Shown here: piece by piece, positions 32,372-36,320 of the stretch
Position numbering within the stretch: the stretch's first letter is position 1
Layout of the letters: each line of letters starts with the position of its first letter
Assembly (NCBI RefSeq): GCF_029212575.1
Contig: NZ_JARGPK010000038.1
Coordinates: forward strand, 1-36,320
Source: Antarcticimicrobium sp.
Lineage (GTDB): Bacteria; Pseudomonadota; Alphaproteobacteria; Rhodobacterales; Rhodobacteraceae
Direction: 5' to 3'
DNA: 36,320 nt
Notes under the pieces: model-generated
The model's input: the letters and a program-made list of their open reading frames with translations, nothing else
Database searches by the model: none
Told to the model about the DNA's origin: nothing
Translations under genes and position numbers: made by a program

Positions 32372-33481
32372 TCAGAACTTCCAGCGGGCCCCGAAGATGA
32401 CCGCGGTCAGATCGTTGTAGGCTGTCGCGCTGGTATCCTCATAGGAATACTCGCGATAGCCCAGGTAGGTTTCCATGTTCAGCCTGTCGATATTCTGCAC
32501 GACGGCCAAACCGTAGGATTCCGATTCCGACCCCGGTGTCACGAGATCGTCGCCGCTGTAGAAGTCCAGCGAAACCGCGGTCGAACCGATGGCGAACAGG
32601 TCCGCCTTGTAGCCCAGTTTGACATAGGCGTAGTTGCCGGAGGTATCGCGGTCGCCATAACCTACTGTACCGTTGAGGCCCGAGCTGTGCAGCGCGCTGA
32701 ACGATGCCACGGTATCGCGGGTATCGGTTCCGGTGGCCTTGTCGGTCCAGACCACGCCCAGGGCACCGTCGAGATCGAATTCGCCAAGCGCCTTGCCATA
32801 GCGCAGGGTGACGTCATAGGCCTTGTCGTCATTGCCGGTCTTCAGGATATCGGTGCCGTAGGACGCCGAGAAGGTGAAGCCGTTGAACGACGGGCTGTCA
32901 TAGCGAACACGGCCAAGGCGTCCACCGTCTAGCGAATTGAAGGCATCGCCGACCTCGATCCCCGACAGCGCCCCGGCGGTGGTTGTGAACTGGAAGCTGC
33001 TGGCAAGGTCTTCGGTTGCCACGGTCGCGGACAGGCCGGTCCCCGATTGGTCGGCGCCGGTCAGGCCGTCGCTGGCCATGCTGCCCTGACCGATCGAGAA
33101 GGTACCGTAGGTGCCGGACAGGCTGAAGTCGATCTTGCGGATATCGGACCGGTCCCAGTCGACCCAGTTGGGCGCCGCGCCCTGGTCCAGGCTGCCGGTC
33201 CCGCGCAGGGCGAAGGAGGTCTCGAAGTTGAACTGGAATTTGCTCGGACCGAAGGGCTGACGCAGGTAGAACCCGATCCGGCTCGGTGAGCCGGAGTTGT
33301 CGGCACCCTCGTTGTAGGAGTTCACGCCGTCGTCCACCGACAGGTAGGACGGGCTCAGGTGACCGTAAAACGTGAAGCTGCCGCCATTGGCGCTCTCATA
33401 TGTCGGGCCGGCTAGTGCCGGGCTGCCCAGAACCGCAGTGGCGGCGGTCAGCGACAAGGTCTTGAGGAGGAGGTTGGACAT
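32372..33481 (-). CDS. Outer-membrane porin
   Basis: A 369-residue beta-barrel porin of the type common in Rhodobacteraceae. Residues 1-24 form a signal peptide ending SPALA. Alternating strand patterns run throughout and the protein ends in Phe (ARWKF), the outer-membrane insertion signal. The GGSFTFYGHLSPSYLSVDDG start and GRVRYDSPSFNGFTFSASYG segment are typical of alphaproteobacterial general porins. GGAGA lies nine bases before the ATG. A 9-bp stem overlaps the stop codon (32345-32374), but without a T tract. Confidence 0.93.
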   Translation of the reverse strand: MSNLLLKTLSLTAATAVLGSPALAGPTYESANGGSFTFYGHLSPSYLSVDDGVNSYNEGADNSGSPSRIGFYLRQPFGPSKFQFNFETSFALRGTGSLDQGAAPNWVDWDRSDIRKIDFSLSGTYGTFSIGQGSMASDGLTGADQSGTGLSATVATEDLASSFQFTTTAGALSGIEVGDAFNSLDGGRLGRVRYDSPSFNGFTFSASYGTDILKTGNDDKAYDVTLRYGKALGEFDLDGALGVVWTDKATGTDTRDTVASFSALHSSGLNGTVGYGDRDTSGNYAYVKLGYKADLFAIGSTAVSLDFYSGDDLVTPGSESESYGLAVVQNIDRLNMETYLGYREYSYEDTSATAYNDLTAVIFGARWKF

Positions 33482-33617
33482 CGTGTTGGGTCTCCATTGG
33501 TTGCGCCCTCTACCTAAGTGCGGGCCGCCAAGCCGCCAGATCGCAACCTAAACTGATTGGTTCATTTCTGCACTTGCACGGTTTCTGTTGCCGCAGGGCA
33601 CCACCCGGAACACAAGC

Positions 33618-33633
33618 TGTGCAAACCTGCACA
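33618..33633. promoter_or_regulatory. Inverted repeat in the porin upstream region
   Basis: TGTGCA AACC TGCACA is a perfect 6-bp inverted repeat with a 4-base spacer, 137 bases upstream of the porin start. A related TGCACTTGCAC lies nearer (about 33569-33579). It may be a regulator-binding site for the porin. The rest of the 353-bp gap 33482-33834 has no gene that I can support. Confidence 0.35.
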
Positions 33634-33834
33634 AACGCCGCCACGTAAGCCACCTTGCAACCCGCCCCGGTGATGACTTTCTGGTGTTGAACTGGGTGTT
33701 TAGATTGTCGAATACGCCGCATGAACGGCATGCTGGATCTTCGTTCGCTCCTGCACATCCCCCCAGACCGCTGCAGCTTTGCCCGGCCGACCTCGCCGGC
33801 ATGGGGTGCACGGGTCCGGGGCCCGGCCCGCCAT

Positions 33835-34419
33835 CTAAGTGCCCCTTCCGACAGGCTGTTTCCCCTGTGCCTTCAACAGCTCCACCGCTGCGGCCCGGGC
33901 GTCCCGTGCCGGCGCCTTGTCATGCGTCATCGCCGCCAGAACGATGGCGCCCTCCTTCAGGATCAGCAGCTGGCGTGCGATCCCCGGCGGGTCCTCCAGC
34001 CCGGCCGCCGTTGCCAGCACCGTGAAGTGATCCAGCAGCAACCGCTTGTGCTCGGCGGACTGGGCATTGATCGGGTCTTCCTTTTTCTGGAATTCCGCGC
34101 TGGCCTTGATGAACATGCAGCCCTGGAACTCGCGCCGGGCGAACCATTCCTCCAGCGCGTCGTAGATCGCGATGAGCTGACCCAGTGGCGTGTCGGCCAG
34201 TTCCTCCATCCGCCGGTAAAGCCAGTTGCGGAAATCCTCGTCGCGCAGGCGCAACACCGCGAGGATCAGATCCTCCTTGGAGCGAAAGTGCTTGTAGATC
34301 GAGGTTTTCGACACCCCGGTTTCGGCGGCCACCATGTCCATGCCGGTCGCATGGAAGCCGTTTCTGTAGAACAGGTTCAGGGAATTTCGAATCAGTTCCG
34401 AGCGTTTATTTGGTCTCAT
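33835..34419 (-). CDS. TetR-family transcriptional repressor
   Basis: A 194-residue TetR protein. The N-terminal helix-turn-helix (about 8-55) is clear: IRNSLNLFYRNGFHATGMDMV, AAETGVSKTSIYKHFRSKEDL. The C-terminal ligand-binding part has the ARREFQGCMFIKASAEF motif of the TetR_C subfamily near residues 95-110. It is divergent from the operon at 34627. A 16-bp operator-like sequence lies 13 bases upstream of its ATG and would overlap the -10 of a TTGACG-N17-TTTACA promoter, so autorepression is likely. Confidence 0.93.
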   Translation of the reverse strand: MRPNKRSELIRNSLNLFYRNGFHATGMDMVAAETGVSKTSIYKHFRSKEDLILAVLRLRDEDFRNWLYRRMEELADTPLGQLIAIYDALEEWFARREFQGCMFIKASAEFQKKEDPINAQSAEHKRLLLDHFTVLATAAGLEDPPGIARQLLILKEGAIVLAAMTHDKAPARDARAAAVELLKAQGKQPVGRGT

Positions 34420-34432
34420 AGCGCCTCATGTA

Positions 34433-34448
34433 TTTACCGATCTGTAAA
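34433..34448. promoter_or_regulatory. Operator-like box 1 (tetR side)
   Basis: TTTACCGATCTGTAAA, a 16-bp near-palindrome with one mismatched pair, immediately upstream of tetR. It shares the core ACCGATCTGT with two further copies near the divergent operon. Confidence 0.7.
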
Positions 34449-34562
34449 TCATAAGGTGAAAATATCGTCAATCTTTTTTACTTATTTTCAGATTACTAGA
34501 AGGTGATCCTTACCAACACTAGCGGATCACGTGCTGAAACGGACGAAAAAATCTTGAATCTA

Positions 34563-34578
34563 TTAACCGATCTGTTCA
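34563..34578. promoter_or_regulatory. Operator-like box 2
   Basis: TTAACCGATCTGTTCA, the second copy in the same orientation as box 1, 49 bases before the GTG of the first operon gene. Confidence 0.65.
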
Positions 34579-34592
34579 CCTTCCAAAGATGA

Positions 34593-34608
34593 TTGACAGA
34601 TCGGTAAA
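34593..34608. promoter_or_regulatory. Operator-like box 3 (operon side)
   Basis: TTGACAGATCGGTAAA, the inverted copy (its complement reads TTTACCGATCTGTCAA), 18 bases before the GTG at 34627. It contains a perfect TTGACA, although no -10 follows at the usual distance before the start codon. Confidence 0.65.
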
Positions 34609-34626
34609 CCCGGAAAGGATCTCTCC

Positions 34627-34836
34627 GTGACCAAGTTCGACGTCTCGATTTCCGCGCTGGCCCTGGACATACCGCTGTTCGCCAACCCGCCAGCGCAGGC
34701 CAGCCACCCCGATCTGTGCCTGGTAAGTATGCCGAAGACTGCCTTCCCGTTGCTGCCGGATACCCGGGCAAGCCGCCCGCTCCCGCGCGGGGTGGTCCGG
34801 CGCTTGATCGCAGAGACAAGGGGCGCCGCGCGCTGA
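34627..34836 (+). CDS. Small hypothetical protein, first gene of the TetR-controlled operon
   Basis: A 69-residue protein with a GTG start preceded by GGAAAGGA at seven bases. No domain is recognised. The N-terminus (TKFDVSISALALDIPLFANPPAQ) is moderately hydrophobic, the middle holds HPDLCLVSMPKTAFPLLP, and the C-terminus is Arg-rich. It sits directly behind the two operator boxes. It may be a genuine small protein or a translated leader. The next gene starts 96 bp later. Confidence 0.55.
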   Translation: MTKFDVSISALALDIPLFANPPAQASHPDLCLVSMPKTAFPLLPDTRASRPLPRGVVRRLIAETRGAAR

Positions 34837-34932
34837 TCCCGAAACCGCGCGCCCCGAACCTGCCCCGGCCGGAATACTCCCCCCAAGATCTCCCACCGGC
34901 CGGGGCAGACATCAACAAATGGACAAGAGCAG

Positions 34933-35406
34933 ATGACCCAAGATACCCGCCCCCCGCTTCCGCCGTTCACCGAGCAAACCGCGCTGAAAAAGGTACGCGC
35001 CGCCGAGGATGCCTGGAACAGCCGGACGCCCAGCCTGGTTGCACCGGCCTACACGACCGACAGCCAGTGGCGGAACCGGGCCGAGTTCCTGACCGGCCGG
35101 GAGTTGATCGAGGCCTTCCTGGCCCGCAAATGGGACAGGGAACTGGACTATCGCCTGATCAAAGAGCTCTGGACCTTTGCGGGGAACCTCATCGCGGTGC
35201 GTTTCGCCTATGAATGGCGCGATGACAGCGGGCAATGGTTCCGCTCCTTCGGCAACGAGAACTGGCAATTTGCGCCGGACGGCCGGATGGAGCGCCGCAT
35301 CGCCAGCATCAACGACAGGCCGATCGACGAGGCGGAGCGGCTGTTCCGCTGGCCGCTCGGCCCGCGCCCGGCCGATCACCCCGGTCTGACCGACCTCGGT
35401 CTGTGA
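34933..35406 (+). CDS. DUF1348 / SnoaL-like NTF2-fold protein
   Basis: A 157-residue protein of the DUF1348 family, an NTF2-like fold. Family features include [67 protein letters not shown] and [21 protein letters not shown]. The family has no proven general reaction; members often occur with TetR regulators and FMN-binding proteins, as here. The ATG is preceded by AAGAGCAG. The next gene begins 14 bp after the stop. Confidence 0.9.
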   Translation: MTQDTRPPLPPFTEQTALKKVRAAEDAWNSRTPSLVAPAYTTDSQWRNRAEFLTGRELIEAFLARKWDRELDYRLIKELWTFAGNLIAVRFAYEWRDDSGQWFRSFGNENWQFAPDGRMERRIASINDRPIDEAERLFRWPLGPRPADHPGLTDLGL

Positions 35407-35420
35407 CAGGGAGTTCCGAT

Positions 35421-36023
35421 ATGCCCGTAGCCTTTGCCAAGGTCGCCTTCACCCCCTCGGTTCTTGCCCAGCAGGAACGTATGGGCAGCGGGCGCTATGC
35501 CCGGCTGCTGTCTGAGGACAGACAGGGCGGCGACCGGATCGGCCCCGCCGAGCGCACCTTCATCGAACAGATCGACGGGTTCTACCAGGCCACGGTCTCG
35601 GAAACCGGCTGGCCCTATGTCCAGTTCCGCGGCGGTCCGCGCGGGTTCCTGCGGGTGCTGGACGACCAAACCATCGCCTATGCCGATCTGAGCGGAAACC
35701 GCCAGTACATCAGCCTGGGCAACCTGACGCGGAACCAGCGGGTTGCCCTGATCCTGATGGATTACGTCCACGCCCGGCGGCTAAAGATCTGGGGTCATGT
35801 CGAGATTGCCGACCCCGACGACGGCGACCTGGCCACCCGTGTTCCAACCCCCGGCACCGGGCAAGTGGAGCGGCTCATCACCATCCGCGTGGCCGCGCTC
35901 GACTGGAACTGTCCGCAACATATCCCGCAACGGCTGAACACCGAGGATGTCGCGGATCAGATCAAGGCCCTGAAGGCCGAGAATGACGCGCTCCGCGATG
36001 TGATTGCCCGCGGACAGAAATGA
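35421..36023 (+). CDS. Pyridoxamine 5'-phosphate oxidase-family FMN-binding protein
   Basis: A 200-residue protein of the split-barrel PNPOx-like fold. The core contains EQIDGFYQATVSETGWPYVQF, then GPRGFLRVLDDQTIAYADLSGN, and LGNLTRNQRVALILMDYVHARRLKIWG, which is the typical flavin-binding pattern. It is likely an FMN-dependent oxidoreductase or a flavin-binding protein, not the vitamin B6 enzyme itself. The C-terminus is a helical tail (ADQIKALKAENDALRDVIARG), suggesting dimer packing. CAGGGAG lies seven bases before the ATG. It is the main enzyme gene of the TetR-linked operon. Confidence 0.9.
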   Translation: MPVAFAKVAFTPSVLAQQERMGSGRYARLLSEDRQGGDRIGPAERTFIEQIDGFYQATVSETGWPYVQFRGGPRGFLRVLDDQTIAYADLSGNRQYISLGNLTRNQRVALILMDYVHARRLKIWGHVEIADPDDGDLATRVPTPGTGQVERLITIRVAALDWNCPQHIPQRLNTEDVADQIKALKAENDALRDVIARGQK

Positions 36024-36079
36024 ACCCTTTTCCAACCGGCGCCCTGCCCACCGCTCTCCTGACCGAAAGGACATTTGAA

Positions 36080-36232
36080 ATGAAGACCGATCTGCTGAAC
36101 TCCATCATCGCCGCGCTGCTGGCCGGTGTCGTTCTCCTGCCCGTCACCCTGCCGAAACCGGCCAGCGCCGACGAGGGCCCGTCGACCCGGTTCGCCGATG
36201 CCGGCGGTCTCATCCCGCGCGGTCAACCGTAA
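36080..36232 (+). CDS. Small secreted or membrane peptide, last gene of the TetR operon
   Basis: A 50-residue protein: a hydrophobic segment (NSIIAALLAGVVLLPVTLP) then ASADEGPSTRFADAGGLIPRGQP. It looks like a signal peptide with a possible cut near ASA, leaving about 21 residues, or a single-pass membrane peptide. AAAGGA stands nine bases before ATG 36080. An alternative start at ATG 36020 overlaps the previous stop as ATGA and would add 20 residues. No family recognised. Confidence 0.6.
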   Translation: MKTDLLNSIIAALLAGVVLLPVTLPKPASADEGPSTRFADAGGLIPRGQP

Positions 36233-36258
36233 CCCTGCAAAACTGTAACCCTGCAAAA
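36229..36258 (+). repeat. Tandem 14-bp direct repeat at the end of the TetR operon
   Basis: GTAACCCTGCAAAA occurs twice with a 16-base period (36229-36242 and 36245-36258). The first copy contains the TAA stop of the small peptide gene. The repeats lead directly into the terminator palindrome. Confidence 0.7.
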
Positions 36259-36287
36259 GGGGGCGGCGCGCGCCGCCCCCGTTTATT
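36259..36287. terminator. Bidirectional terminator of the TetR operon
   Basis: A perfect 22-bp palindrome (GGGGGCGGCGC and its complement GCGCCGCCCCC) followed by GTTTATT on the plus strand and by TTTTGC on the minus strand. It lies 26 bases after the last stop. Confidence 0.85.
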
Positions 36288-36320
36288 CAGAGTACGATCT
36301 CCTCGACTGGTGAGGTCGAC
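36287..36320 (-). CDS. Possible 3' end of a minus-strand gene (truncated)
   Basis: On the minus strand a frame enters from the right edge and ends with STSPVEEIVL and a TGA at 36289-36287, next to a bidirectional terminator. Only ten full codons are visible, so this is a guess based on position. Confidence 0.25.
   Translation of the reverse strand, partial: STSPVEEIVL

Noticed and set aside
34593-34621. A promoter using the TTGACA inside operator box 3.
   Set aside because: The sequence 17 bases downstream is AGGATC, part of the ribosome-binding site, and a start there would leave no leader before the GTG at 34627.
1-36320. tRNA or rRNA genes, CRISPR arrays, insertion sequences.
   Set aside because: No cloverleaf with a TTCGA-type arm, no rRNA sequence, no regularly spaced repeats and no transposase were seen on reading both strands by eye.

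Overview
This window is GC-rich alphaproteobacterial chromosome, most likely a marine Rhodobacteraceae (Roseobacter group). The gene content and the pairing of a complete gene transfer agent (GTA) cluster with an acyl-homoserine-lactone luxR/luxI pair a few genes away look like Ruegeria. The genus is an inference from memory of gene families; no database was searched. High GC opens very long antisense reading frames, for example opposite the GTA tail gene and the capsid gene. I treated these as shadows.

Layout. (1) 1-3181: the 3' end of pdhC (pyruvate dehydrogenase E2) with a clear terminator, an AhpD/CMD-like small redox protein, cysE on the minus strand, and a DksA/TraR-type zinc-finger protein that converges on the GTA cluster. 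(2) 2873-17302, minus strand: a complete, intact RcGTA-type cluster. In transcription order it holds the small and large terminase, portal, g3.5, prohead protease, major capsid, head-tail connectors, tail terminator, tail tube, tail chaperones g10 and g10.1, short tape measure, distal tail protein, hub, NlpC/P60 peptidase, the 1309-residue tail-tip protein and one further small conserved gene. Most junctions are 1-4 bp stop/start overlaps. (3) 17303-17519: the GTA control region, with a consensus-like sigma-70 promoter followed within about 20 bases by a strong intrinsic terminator, before gene 1. (4) 17520-23238, minus strand: mltG, fabF, a divergent HisA paralogue, acpP, fabG, fabD. (5) 23400-26173: a cytochrome b561-YceI fusion, a separate periplasmic YceI, and a two-helix membrane protein of unknown function, with a gene-free gap that may encode a small RNA. 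(6) 26425-28324: rpsF-rpsR-rplI with a terminator, then a small lytic transglycosylase lipoprotein. (7) 28510-30740: an XRE regulator, a LuxR AHL receptor with a TTG start, and a LuxI synthase with an unusual 100-residue C-terminal extension behind a perfect 18-bp palindrome. (8) 30846-33481, minus strand: trigger factor and a porin. (9) 33835-36232: a TetR regulator divergent from a small operon (69-aa protein, DUF1348 protein, FMN-binding PNPOx-family protein, 50-aa secreted or membrane peptide), with three copies of one 16-bp operator-like sequence between them.

How it works together. The GTA genes encode a small tailed particle that packages host DNA, and no integrase, replication or prophage regulator genes are present. 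GTA production in this family is known to respond to quorum sensing and other host regulators, so the nearby luxR/luxI pair is a plausible, unproven input. The promoter-terminator leader suggests that read-through (antitermination) decides whether the cluster is expressed. The fatty-acid block, ribosomal genes, trigger factor and porin are housekeeping. The TetR operon looks like a self-contained accessory unit.
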